Shown: piece after piece, positions 17,482-25,746 of the stretch
Position numbering within the stretch: position 1 is the first letter of the stretch
How the letters are laid out: each line of letters opens with the position of its first letter
Assembly: GCA_039989475.1 (NCBI GenBank)
Contig: JBDXHU010000009.1
Location: 620,001 to 684,000 of the forward strand
DNA: 64,000 bases
Source: JBDXHU01 sp039989475
GTDB taxonomy: Bacteria > Pseudomonadota > Gammaproteobacteria > Pseudomonadales > Halieaceae
Direction: 5' to 3'
Position numbers and translations under genes: made by a program
Notes under the pieces: generated by a model
What the model saw: only the letters and a program-made list of their open reading frames with translations
What the model was told of the DNA's origin: nothing
The model's database searches: none

Positions 17482-18669
17482 TCAATAATTCGGCGCCGGG
17501 GTCATGCGCCGACGCTCGGGCTCATAGACCGGGCCATCCATGACCTTGCAGGGGGACAGCAACCGGGTCCAGTGTAATTCCCGGGTGTAGTAAATCTCCG
17601 CAAACAGTTCATCACCCTCGGCACCCCAGGGCATTTCCAGGGAGGCCAGGGCAATATTGCTCTTGGCGGTAGGACACCAGGCCGCCGAGGTCACATGGCC
17701 AACAACATCACCGCGCTTGTTCAGGATAAAGGAATGTTCAGCCGGCTTGTTGCCGTCCACATCCAGTTTCACAAAGCGATAGCGCGAGCCCTCCTGCTTT
17801 TCTTTCAGCAGGGCGCTGCGGCCGGTGAAGGGACCCTTGTCAAAATCCACCAGCCAGTCCAGACCCAGTTCGAAAGGCGAACGGGCACGACCGTGGCGTA
17901 CCATCTGCTCGGCCGGTACAAAATCCTCCCAGGCCATGATGAAACCCGCCTCTATGCGCACCAGGCTCAGCGCCTCGGAACCCATGGGCCGAATCATGTA
18001 ATCCTGGCCGGCCTCGAACAGCGCATCCCACAGGGGTACCGCGTGCTCCGGGTCCAGCCACAGCTCATAGCCGAGATCGCCGGTGTAACCGGTGCGGGAA
18101 ATCGTCAACTCACCGCCATTAAAGGGAAAGGTGGTAATACCAAAGGGTTTCAGGTCCTGCAGCCCCTCCAGGCCCATCTTGCGCAAGGTGGCGCAGGAGG
18201 TCGGGCCCTGCACTGCCAGCCCCGCCACGTCCGCGGTCTCGTCGACAATGCTGACATCAAAGCCCATGGCAGAACACTGCAGCCAGTCCATACAGCGCTC
18301 CTGGGCGCAGAGTCGGTAATCACCCTCGCTCAGGTGAAAAATGGTGCCGTCGTCATGCACCATTCCATTGTCATCACACCACACGGTGTAGCCGACCCGA
18401 CCCGGCTTGATCTTGCGCACATCGCGCACCATCAAACGGTTGAGGAAGGCCTCGGCGTCGGGGCCGGTAATGCGATACTTGGTCATGGGTGTTAGATCGA
18501 ACACCGCGGTGGAATTACGGGCCGCGAAATACTCCAGCTCCACGTCTTCGTAACTGTTAGGCGTGGTGTAACCGGCCCACATATACCAGTCGTTAAGCTG
18601 GCACATGGCTTTTACTCGCGGCGCAAACGGGGTTTCCAGCACCATGTTTTCATCATGTGGTTTCATCAT
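17482..18669 (-). CDS. Aminomethyltransferase (GcvT/DmdA)-like protein
   Basis: 395 residues of the GcvT fold. AVFDLTPMTKYRITGPDAEAFLNRL, RVGYTVWCDDNGMVHDDGTIF, LAVQGP and ISRTGYTGDLGYELW are the folate-binding and family signatures. Members move a methyl or aminomethyl group to tetrahydrofolate (GcvT, DmdA, dimethylglycine oxidase domains). No P, H or L glycine-cleavage genes are adjacent, so it is not the glycine system. Transfer of a one-carbon unit from an N-methylated or S-methylated substrate is more likely. It lies in the operon between the FAD oxidoreductases and the CoA ligase. Confidence 0.85.
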   Translation of the reverse strand: MMKPHDENMVLETPFAPRVKAMCQLNDWYMWAGYTTPNSYEDVELEYFAARNSTAVFDLTPMTKYRITGPDAEAFLNRLMVRDVRKIKPGRVGYTVWCDDNGMVHDDGTIFHLSEGDYRLCAQERCMDWLQCSAMGFDVSIVDETADVAGLAVQGPTSCATLRKMGLEGLQDLKPFGITTFPFNGGELTISRTGYTGDLGYELWLDPEHAVPLWDALFEAGQDYMIRPMGSEALSLVRIEAGFIMAWEDFVPAEQMVRHGRARSPFELGLDWLVDFDKGPFTGRSALLKEKQEGSRYRFVKLDVDGNKPAEHSFILNKRGDVVGHVTSAAWCPTAKSNIALASLEMPWGAEGDELFAEIYYTRELHWTRLLSPCKVMDGPVYEPERRRMTPAPNY

Positions 18670-20228
18670 GCCGCTTTCTCCTGCTTGATGACGGCCTGGG
18701 CCGCGTTGCGCCCCGCCAATCCCATCACGCCACCGCCCGGGTGGGCGCCGGCACCACAGAGGTACAAACCCGGTACCGGTGTGGCGTATTGGTTGGCACC
18801 CGGCATAGGGCGCATCATCAGGGCCTGGTCCAGGGCCAGTTCACCGTGGTGCCAGTGACCGCCGGTCATGCCAAACTCCGCTTCCAGGTCACGCGGCGTG
18901 GACAACTCCGCGGCCACCAGCTGCGACTTGATGCCCGGTGCGTAGGCCTCCAGTTTATCCAGCACAATTGCCTTGAAAGCCTCGGCCCCGGTTTCCCAAC
19001 CGACCTTCAATTCATAGGGCGCGAACTGCACAATCGCCGACAGCACATGCTTGCCCTCGGGTGCCAGGCTCTGGTCATGCACCGTGGGAATATTGATTTC
19101 CATGGCCGGCGCCTCGGAATACTCGCCGTACTTGGCGTGGTTAAAGGCCCGCTCTATGTAATCCATGTCTGGCGCCAGCAGCAGCCGCTCGCCAACCATG
19201 GCTGCATCCAGACCACTAAAGGCCGGCAAAGCATCCAGGGCCAGGTGCAATTTGGCCGCCACACCGCGGGCGCGGAAATTGTGCACCCGCCGGGCAAAGC
19301 CAGCATCCAGTTGCGGATAACCTACCAGCCGATTGAAGGTGGTCTTGGGGTCGGCATTGGATATCACCGACCGCGCTGCTATGCGCTCTCCACTGGCCAG
19401 GGTCACACCGGTAGCGCGGCAGTCTTCCATGGTCACCTTCGCCACCGGACTGTCACAACGAATTTCCACACCGGCCGCTGTTGCCGCCGCTGCGAACGCC
19501 GCACCCAGGGCACCCATCCCGCCCTGCACCACGGCGGGGCCGGTCATACCGTAGAAGTCGCTGAGATGCCTGTATAGATAGCCGTAAACCGTATTCGGTG
19601 ACCGCGGGCCCATGTGGGAACCCAGCACTCCGTCCATGCTCACCGCCGCTTGCAGCAGTTCACTACTGAAGTGCTCAGTCGCCACATCGTAGATATTGAT
19701 CAGGCCAACCCGCAGCAAGTCCTGCATATCCTCCTTGCCCAGGGTGCGTAAATCCCAGCCCAGCTTGAGCATGGACAGATTGTCGCCCCAACTGCGATCG
19801 ACCATATTGGGCGGGCGTCGACTGAAGAAGCCGTTCAACACCTTGGCAAAGCGCAGGTTCTGTTTGTAGAACGCCGCATAGGCCGCCTGGTCCTCGGCGC
19901 TGACACCGTCCACCTTGGCACCGTTAAAGGTGAGGTGTGAGCCACCCGCATCCAGGGCCACGGTTTTCAGGTCCCGGGCTGCAAACTGCAGGCCGTGTTG
20001 CTCCAGGGCCAGGTCGCTGGCGACGTCGGGGTTTAGCTGGGTTAACAAGTGGGCACCGGAAGAGACTTTAAATCCCGGGGCAAATTCGCGGGTGGCGGCG
20101 GCACCGCCGGGCTGGGCGGCAGCTTCCAGCACCAACACCTTGCGCCCGCTCTTCGCCAGGTAGCTGGCACAGACCAGGCCGTTGTGACCGGCGCCTATGA
20201 TAATTGCGTCGTAGCTAGAATCAGTCAT
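18666..20228 (-). CDS. NAD(P)/FAD-dependent oxidoreductase, PYROXD2/phytoene-desaturase-like (copy 2)
   Basis: 520 residues. The dinucleotide-binding motif DAIIIGAGHNGLVCASYLAKSG starts at residue 5, and the C-terminal FAD segment LYLCGAGAHPGGGVMGLAGRNAAQAV closes the family signature. Related proteins (PYROXD2, CrtI-like) are annotated amine oxidoreductases or desaturases, mostly with unproven substrates. The adjacent gene is a paralogue with the same two motifs. Probably oxidation of a C-N or C-C bond in the amine substrate. Overlaps of 4 bp and 8 bp with its neighbours indicate tight coupling. Confidence 0.85.
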   Translation of the reverse strand: MTDSSYDAIIIGAGHNGLVCASYLAKSGRKVLVLEAAAQPGGAAATREFAPGFKVSSGAHLLTQLNPDVASDLALEQHGLQFAARDLKTVALDAGGSHLTFNGAKVDGVSAEDQAAYAAFYKQNLRFAKVLNGFFSRRPPNMVDRSWGDNLSMLKLGWDLRTLGKEDMQDLLRVGLINIYDVATEHFSSELLQAAVSMDGVLGSHMGPRSPNTVYGYLYRHLSDFYGMTGPAVVQGGMGALGAAFAAAATAAGVEIRCDSPVAKVTMEDCRATGVTLASGERIAARSVISNADPKTTFNRLVGYPQLDAGFARRVHNFRARGVAAKLHLALDALPAFSGLDAAMVGERLLLAPDMDYIERAFNHAKYGEYSEAPAMEINIPTVHDQSLAPEGKHVLSAIVQFAPYELKVGWETGAEAFKAIVLDKLEAYAPGIKSQLVAAELSTPRDLEAEFGMTGGHWHHGELALDQALMMRPMPGANQYATPVPGLYLCGAGAHPGGGVMGLAGRNAAQAVIKQEKAA

Positions 20229-21837
20229 CGAGGTAGCTCTCCGGAACCACGTTGGGTCGCTTCAGGTCCATGAGGATTTCCCGCGCCGCATTGGCGCCGG
20301 GGGCGGCCATTACACCGCCACCCGGGTGGGTACCGGAACCACACATATACATGCCTTGTACCGGACCGCGATATTGCGCGTAGCCCGGAAAGGGTCGGTT
20401 AAACAGCAATTGATCGAAGGTGAGTTCACCCTGGAAGATATTGCCCTCGGTCAGTCCGACCTCGTTGTCGATCTCGTTGGGCGTGCGAATCTCCGCGTGC
20501 AGAATCAGGTCCTTGAAGTCCGGACTGTGCTGGGCGATCTGGTCGATGACCACCTGGCCAAAGGCATCACGCTTCTCCGGCGTCCATTCGCCGTCGGCCA
20601 GCTTGGGCGGACAGTACTGCACGAACACGGTCATCATGTGCTTGCCCGGCTCGGTCATGGTGGGATCAACCTGGGAGGGGATCAGCATGTCGATGTAAGG
20701 GTCCTGTGACCAGGTGCCCGCCTTCCAGTCATCGTAGGCACGTTCGAGGCGCTCCATGGAATCAATGCAATGCATGTCGGTCAGCATCAGTGGGCTGCCC
20801 TTGGGCAGGGCCGGGAAGGTCGGCAGGCCGTCCAGGGCGATATTCAATTTGCCGGATGATCCGCGAATCTTGAAGTTCTTGGCCCGGTGTACCACATCGG
20901 CGGGCAGGTCGCTCTCGTCGAAGCACTCGAGGAAGGTGCGCTTGGGATCGAGATTGGAAACCACATTGTCAGCGTGATACTCGGTGCCATCTGCCAGCGC
21001 CACACCCACTGCGCGGCCATTGCGCACGATCACCCGGTGCACATCGGCATTGCATACCACTTCACCACCAAAGGACTTGAAGCTTTTCTCCAGCGCCCCC
21101 GCCACCGCACCCATGCCGCCGCGGGCAAAGCCCCAGGCCCCGACACTGCCGTCCACATCACCCATATAGTGGTGCAGCAGGACATAGGCAGTACCCGGAG
21201 AATAAACGCCCAGGGCGGTGCCGATGATTCCACTGCCGGCCATATGCGCCTTGATCAGGTCAGTCTCGAAATATTCGTCCAGGTAATCACCGATACTCAT
21301 GGTCCAGAAGCGCAGGGTATCGAGCAGCCCCTCCTCGCCCATGTCGGTGAAGGATTCCGCCAGGTCGAGCAGACCCTTGATGTCCCGGGGTTTGAATGAG
21401 GTCGGATCCGGCGGCGTGGTCATCAGGTATTTGCGGATCAGCTTGGTCTGCTTCATGACGTCGGCGGAGAAGCGGTCGTAGGCGTTGGCATCACGCACCG
21501 AGTGGCGGGCCATTTCCCGGTACTGGCGCTCATGATCGCCGTAGTTGCCGAAGTAGTCGCCATCGCGGGAGAAGGTGACACCGCCGTGGTAAGGAATCAC
21601 CTGCAGCCCGTGTCGGGGCAGCTCCAGGTCGCGGGCAATTTCCGGGCGCAACAGGCTGCAGACGTAGGAGCAGTTGGAGTATTTCCAGCCCTCGTGCAAT
21701 TCCCGGCTTACCGTGGCGCCACCGATATAAGCATTGCGTTCCAGCACCAGCACATCGAGCCCGGCCTTGGCCAGGTAGGCTGCATTACACAGGCCGTTAT
21801 GTCCGGCGCCAATCACAATGGCGTCATATTTCTTCAT
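20221..21837 (-). CDS. NAD(P)/FAD-dependent oxidoreductase, PYROXD2-like (copy 1)
   Basis: 538 residues. The N-terminal FAD motif DAIVIGAGHNGLCNAAYLAKAG and the C-terminal GMYMCGSGTHPGGGVMAAPGANA mark the same family as the downstream gene. The two are clearly diverged in the middle, so they probably have different substrates or form a heteromer. There is no signal peptide, so it acts in the cytoplasm. Its start overlaps the end of the aminotransferase by 4 bp and its end overlaps the next oxidoreductase by 8 bp. Confidence 0.85.
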   Translation of the reverse strand: MKKYDAIVIGAGHNGLCNAAYLAKAGLDVLVLERNAYIGGATVSRELHEGWKYSNCSYVCSLLRPEIARDLELPRHGLQVIPYHGGVTFSRDGDYFGNYGDHERQYREMARHSVRDANAYDRFSADVMKQTKLIRKYLMTTPPDPTSFKPRDIKGLLDLAESFTDMGEEGLLDTLRFWTMSIGDYLDEYFETDLIKAHMAGSGIIGTALGVYSPGTAYVLLHHYMGDVDGSVGAWGFARGGMGAVAGALEKSFKSFGGEVVCNADVHRVIVRNGRAVGVALADGTEYHADNVVSNLDPKRTFLECFDESDLPADVVHRAKNFKIRGSSGKLNIALDGLPTFPALPKGSPLMLTDMHCIDSMERLERAYDDWKAGTWSQDPYIDMLIPSQVDPTMTEPGKHMMTVFVQYCPPKLADGEWTPEKRDAFGQVVIDQIAQHSPDFKDLILHAEIRTPNEIDNEVGLTEGNIFQGELTFDQLLFNRPFPGYAQYRGPVQGMYMCGSGTHPGGGVMAAPGANAAREILMDLKRPNVVPESYLDD

Positions 21838-23174
21838 TGCTTCTCCCCACCCAGGGTATCGATTGTTGCATCAACTGCTTCCTCAAAGGCCGCCAGGGTC
21901 TCCCGCAGGCAGTCATCGTCATGGGCAGCACAGATAAACCAGGGCTCACGGGAGTCGGGCTCCACAATTACGCCCCGCTCGTGCAGCTGCGGTGCCAGTG
22001 CTTCGTAAAAAGTGTAGTCGGAATGCACCCATTCGCGATAGTTTATGGGCGCCTGCTCGGCCAGGAACAATCCGCCCATGGAGGGATGCCCGACAAAACA
22101 GTGGGCAATAGAGCGGGCAGCGAGTATGTCACTCAATCCGGCCTGCAGCCGGCTGCCGTAATCGGCAATGTCAGCCAACACCTCTGTTTCAGCTAAAATC
22201 TCCAGGGTTTTCTCGGCCGCGGCCAGCGATACCGAGTGCGCCGTGTAGGTGCCGCCGTGCACAACGCCGTCACCTATCTTGCGCATCAGGGCCTCGCGCC
22301 CCGCCACCACCGCGATGGGATAGCCATTCCCCACGGCCTTGGCAAAGGTGCAAAGATCAGCCTGCACCCCGAGCAATTCCTGCACGCCGCCCCGGGCCAC
22401 CCGGAAACCGGTTTTGACCTCGTCGATAATCAGCAGCACCTGGTAGCGATCGCAAAGCTCGCGCACCGACTGCATGTATTCGCGACTGGCAGTGATCGAG
22501 CAGCAATTCCCCATCATCGGTTCGATCAGCAGGCTACCGATCTTGTCGCCGTGGGCACGCAACACATCTTCCAGCTTCTCCGCATCGTTCATCGGCACCA
22601 TGTGCAGGTGCTGGCGGGTGGAGGCCGGCACACCGTCACTGTAGGGCAAGACTTCAGGCTCACGGCCGCTGTCAGGGGTCCAGCCGTCCTCTACCTCGGA
22701 GTACCACAGCACCGAGTCAAAGACACCGTGGTAGCCACCCTCGATCATAATGAAATCGTCTTTACCGCTGGCGGCCCGGGCGACCCGCAGGGCGGCCATT
22801 ACTGCCTCGGTACCCGAATTGGAAAAACGCACCAGCTCTGCAGCGGGCACCATCTCGGTAATTCGCTGTGCGACCGTCAGCTCACGCTCGGTGCCAAAGG
22901 CGAACACGCCACCTACCTCCATGCCCTCGCGGGCAGCCGCATCGACTTCCGGGTGGGCATAGCCAAGAATCGCCGGCCCGTAGCCCAGCCGGTAGTCAAT
23001 ATAGTTATTGTCATCCAGGTCGGTCAGGCGGGCACCCTTGCCCTGCTTGATGTAAATGGTGTTTTCCTCACCCCAGTAGCGAAAACTGGAGGAGACTCCC
23101 AGGGGCAACTGCTTGACCGCGCGGGCAAACTGGGCATTGGACTTTCCAAGCATACGACTCATAAAGATCGCCAC
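21834..23174 (-). CDS. Class III PLP aminotransferase, glutamate-1-semialdehyde aminomutase-like
   Basis: 446 residues. The PLP lysine lies in LCTFAKAVGNGYPIAVVAG, the aspartate in LLIIDEVKTGFR, and the phosphate-binding VRFSNSGTEAVMAALRVARA is the GSAM-type motif. Closely related annotations alternate between aminotransferase and aminomutase. As first gene of the operon, 167 bp from the divergent regulator, it may remove or move the amino group of the pathway substrate. The start is the ATG preceding IFMSRML; the ATG four codons later (MSRML) is also possible. Confidence 0.87.
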   Translation of the reverse strand: MAIFMSRMLGKSNAQFARAVKQLPLGVSSSFRYWGEENTIYIKQGKGARLTDLDDNNYIDYRLGYGPAILGYAHPEVDAAAREGMEVGGVFAFGTERELTVAQRITEMVPAAELVRFSNSGTEAVMAALRVARAASGKDDFIMIEGGYHGVFDSVLWYSEVEDGWTPDSGREPEVLPYSDGVPASTRQHLHMVPMNDAEKLEDVLRAHGDKIGSLLIEPMMGNCCSITASREYMQSVRELCDRYQVLLIIDEVKTGFRVARGGVQELLGVQADLCTFAKAVGNGYPIAVVAGREALMRKIGDGVVHGGTYTAHSVSLAAAEKTLEILAETEVLADIADYGSRLQAGLSDILAARSIAHCFVGHPSMGGLFLAEQAPINYREWVHSDYTFYEALAPQLHERGVIVEPDSREPWFICAAHDDDCLRETLAAFEEAVDATIDTLGGEKQ

Positions 23175-23259
23175 TCACATTATTATCATTCCGCCGGTGG
23201 CGTTGTCGCTACCGGACAGGCTTAGCAGCTTGCCATTATGCTCCGAAATTGTCTACTCA

Positions 23260-23277
23260 AATGAATGATCATTCATT
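23260..23277. promoter_or_regulatory. 18-bp perfect palindrome, predicted operator of the BetI-like regulator
   Basis: AATGAATGATCATTCATT is its own reverse complement and sits midway between the divergent aminotransferase operon and the TetR/BetI-like gene. TetR-family repressors usually bind such palindromes beside their own gene, so it probably controls both directions. Confidence 0.65.
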
Positions 23278-23340
23278 CATTATTGCGATCAGACTGGCGC
23301 TGTATTAAGGTGTGGAATATCTGTCAGCAGAGGGAATATC

Positions 23341-24021
23341 GTGCCTCGCAAAAGTGCCGTCAAGAGCAGGGCCAAATCGGAAGCCGGCGCAACTGCCACT
23401 GTGAGCCCGCCGGCCACGCGCAAGCGCCGCTCGGCCAGCAAGGAGCAGCGCCGCGCCCAACTGATCAAGGCCACCATTCGCTGTATCGCCCGCAAGGGCT
23501 TATCCGGTACCACCATGGCTGACGTCACCCGTTCAGCGGGCCTGAGCATGGGCATCGTCAACCTGCACTTCCAGACCAAGGAAAAGCTGCTGATTGAAAC
23601 CCTGCGCTTCGTGGCCGAGGAGTACAAGAATAGCTGGGACGGCATTGCCAGCGACCCGGACCTCAGCCCGGCAGAAAAAGTGCAGGCTATTATCGAACAG
23701 GACTTCAGCCCCGGCATCAGCCAGCCAGACAAGCTGGCGGTGTGGTTCGCCTTCTGGGGTGAGTCGCGCTCGCGCCCTACCTACCGCAATATCTGCAATG
23801 AGGCCGACCTGCAAACCAGCGCTTCGATGCAGACGCTGTGCCGGCAGCTGGGCTGCAAATCCAGGCAGCGTGCGGAGCTAATAGCCACCGGCTATACCGC
23901 ACTGGCGGACGGCCTGTGGCTGGACCTGCTGGTGACCCCGGATGACATGGACCGGGCCATGGCCGCCCGCATCTGCCGCAACTATATGGCCAGCTTCTTC
24001 CCCGAACACTTCAAGGTATGA
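23341..24021 (+). CDS. TetR-family regulator with BetI-like C-terminal domain
   Basis: 226 residues from a GTG start. The N-terminus is a basic, Ala-rich extension (about 30 residues), then the TetR helix-turn-helix at about 45-90: ATIRCIARKGLSGTTMADV, then RSAGLSMGIVNLHFQTKEKL. The segment DKLAVWFAFWGESRSRPTYR matches the ligand-binding domain of BetI-type repressors, which sense choline or other amines. It is divergent from the nine-gene operon and 3 bp upstream of the acyl-CoA dehydrogenase. It probably represses both until the amine or an intermediate binds. Confidence 0.88.
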   Translation: MPRKSAVKSRAKSEAGATATVSPPATRKRRSASKEQRRAQLIKATIRCIARKGLSGTTMADVTRSAGLSMGIVNLHFQTKEKLLIETLRFVAEEYKNSWDGIASDPDLSPAEKVQAIIEQDFSPGISQPDKLAVWFAFWGESRSRPTYRNICNEADLQTSASMQTLCRQLGCKSRQRAELIATGYTALADGLWLDLLVTPDDMDRAMAARICRNYMASFFPEHFKV

Positions 24022-24024
24022 GCC

Positions 24025-25182
24025 ATGGATATTGAACTCAGCGAAAGCGCCCGCCACTGGCAACACAGGGCCCGGGAGTTTGCCGAACAGGAACTAATCC
24101 CCTGGGAAGAAACCGCGGAGATGAATGCGGGCGAACTCCCGGCAGACATCGCCGGGCGCCACCGGCAGATCGCCTGCGCCGAGCTCGGGCTGAGTCGCAT
24201 GGATGCGCCGAAATCCCAGGGCGGCCTGGCCCTGAACATGGAAGAGCAAGTCGCGGTATGGGAACAATTGGGCCGTGTGACCAATGCCCTGTGCTGGTGC
24301 TTTCCCGAGGCACAACAGTGGATGTTTGAGGCCTGCACCGCCGACCAGGTGCAGCGCTACGTCAGTCGTCTCATGGACGGCAGTGGCCAGGATGCCTACG
24401 CCATTACCGAGGCCGAGTCAGGCTCCATGGAAACCGTGAATACCACGGCAGCGCCGGCTAAGGGTGGCTACCAACTGAATGGCGAAAAGTGGTTTGTTAC
24501 CAGCGGCAACCTGGCGGACTTCTTCTGGGTACAGGCCAAGACCGGCGACGGCTTCGACTCACTGTTCCTGGTCGACAAGGACAGCGCAGGTATCGAGATT
24601 GTCGACAACCCCCTGTTCAGTCACACCTTCGCAGCACACCACCCGACCTATCGCTTCAGGGATGTCATGGTTCCCGCGGAAAATCGCGTCGGCGAGGAAG
24701 ATGCCGGTATGAGCTATACGCGCAGCTGGTTCCGCCACGAGCGGCTGATGATCGCGGCCCGCTGCTGCGGCGCGGCGACCCGCTTGCTGGAGGAAGGCAC
24801 GGCCTGGGCCAAACAGCGCAAGATCGATCACGAAATGTTGGCAGACAAGCAATCCATACAGTTCATGCTGGCCGACAGCGCCAATGAACTGTGGGCCGCG
24901 CGCCTCATGTTATACGAGGCCGCCCGCGCCCATGACACAGACACCGACCTCAGCTCACTGCACACCCGCTGCGCCATGACCAAGCTGTATTGTTCGGAAA
25001 TGGCCAACCGGGTCTGTGACAGGGTACTGCAGGTCTTTGGCGGACGCGGCTATATGCGCAACAACGCGGTGGAACGCTTCTTCCGCGAACTGCGGGTCGA
25101 TCGCATCTGGGAAGGCAGCAGCGAGGTACAACGCATGGTCATCGCCAAGAGCCTGCTAAAGCGCGGCCTCCAGGACATGTAA
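24025..25182 (+). CDS. Acyl-CoA dehydrogenase
   Basis: 385 residues, normal length. DAYAITEAESGSMETVNTTA is the FAD/substrate signature, and VLQVFGGRGYMRNNAVERFFRELRVDRIWEGSSEVQRMVIAKSL, quoted here only by its parts GGRGYM, RELRV and WEGSSEVQ, closes the C-terminal domain. The catalytic base could not be fixed from sequence alone. It begins 3 bp after the regulator, so it is in the same transcript. It would introduce a double bond into a CoA ester for the crotonase encoded on the other strand. Confidence 0.85.
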   Translation: MDIELSESARHWQHRAREFAEQELIPWEETAEMNAGELPADIAGRHRQIACAELGLSRMDAPKSQGGLALNMEEQVAVWEQLGRVTNALCWCFPEAQQWMFEACTADQVQRYVSRLMDGSGQDAYAITEAESGSMETVNTTAAPAKGGYQLNGEKWFVTSGNLADFFWVQAKTGDGFDSLFLVDKDSAGIEIVDNPLFSHTFAAHHPTYRFRDVMVPAENRVGEEDAGMSYTRSWFRHERLMIAARCCGAATRLLEEGTAWAKQRKIDHEMLADKQSIQFMLADSANELWAARLMLYEAARAHDTDTDLSSLHTRCAMTKLYCSEMANRVCDRVLQVFGGRGYMRNNAVERFFRELRVDRIWEGSSEVQRMVIAKSLLKRGLQDM

Positions 25183-25238
25183 TATTGGGGACAGAATATT
25201 GGGGACAGTTCACTAATCCAGATAAGTGAACTGTCCCC
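25181..25238. repeat. GGGGACAG-type REP-like element
   Basis: A 14-bp unit AATATTGGGGACAG is repeated twice in tandem at 25181-25208. The second copy opens a perfect 14-bp inverted repeat: GGGGACAGTTCACT at 25201-25214 and AGTGAACTGTCCCC at 25225-25238, loop 10 nt. There is no T tract, so it is not a normal terminator. Similar DNA recurs at 60026-60051. Such elements are often spread by REP-associated transposases, but none lies in this window. Confidence 0.6.
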
Positions 25239-25285
25239 GCAATTCGTACTATTATACGAGTTGTAATCTGTATGGGAGACGGGCT

Positions 25286-25744
25286 GTGAATATTGGAAAC
25301 AAGACCACCGCAAAAACTGCGCTTCAATCTCGCAAGGCCAGCATCCTTGCTGTGCCAGGATTGCTGCTAGTCCTGGCTATTCCTGCCGCGGCCCAGGTTT
25401 ACCAGTCGGAAGATGCCGAGGGCAATGTCAGCTTCAGTGATGAACCCAGCGCCGGATCCGAGCGCGTCGACGTACCTGCCACCAATAGTGCCGATTCTGT
25501 CGCAGTACCGAGCCCGGCGCCAGCTGCCCCGTCCGCCCCCAGGACCAGCAGCGGTGAAGCAGCCCCGGTGCTAGAGCCCGGTATTATCGTGCGCGACGAT
25601 GAGTTGCGAGACAGGCCTCGCGAACTGGTCGATGAGCGACCGCGAGACTTGCGTGATGTACCGGAGGCAAGAGAGGCGGCGGAGCGCGTACAAGAGAATG
25701 TCGAAGCGGCACGACCGCACCGGGTCAAGCCACACAGGCGCTGA
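25286..25744 (+). CDS. DUF4124-domain exported protein
   Basis: About 152 residues. A signal sequence (SILAVPGLLLVLAIPAAA) is followed by AQVYQSEDAEGNVSFSDEPS, the standard DUF4124 opening. Then come a Pro/Ala linker and a very charged Arg/Glu-rich C-terminus (RDRPRELVDERPRDLRD). I place the start at the GTG at 25286. Upstream in-frame starts would run into the inverted repeat, and GGAGAC precedes this GTG. Function unknown, periplasmic or envelope-associated. It ends 2 bp before the FUSC gene and may be cotranscribed with it. Confidence 0.7.
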   Translation: MNIGNKTTAKTALQSRKASILAVPGLLLVLAIPAAAQVYQSEDAEGNVSFSDEPSAGSERVDVPATNSADSVAVPSPAPAAPSAPRTSSGEAAPVLEPGIIVRDDELRDRPRELVDERPRDLRDVPEAREAAERVQENVEAARPHRVKPHRR

Positions 25745-25746
25745 GC

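Noticed and set aside
18657..19577. 306-codon plus-strand open frame opposite the FAD oxidoreductase
   Set aside because: Antisense shadow without a motif or ribosome site.
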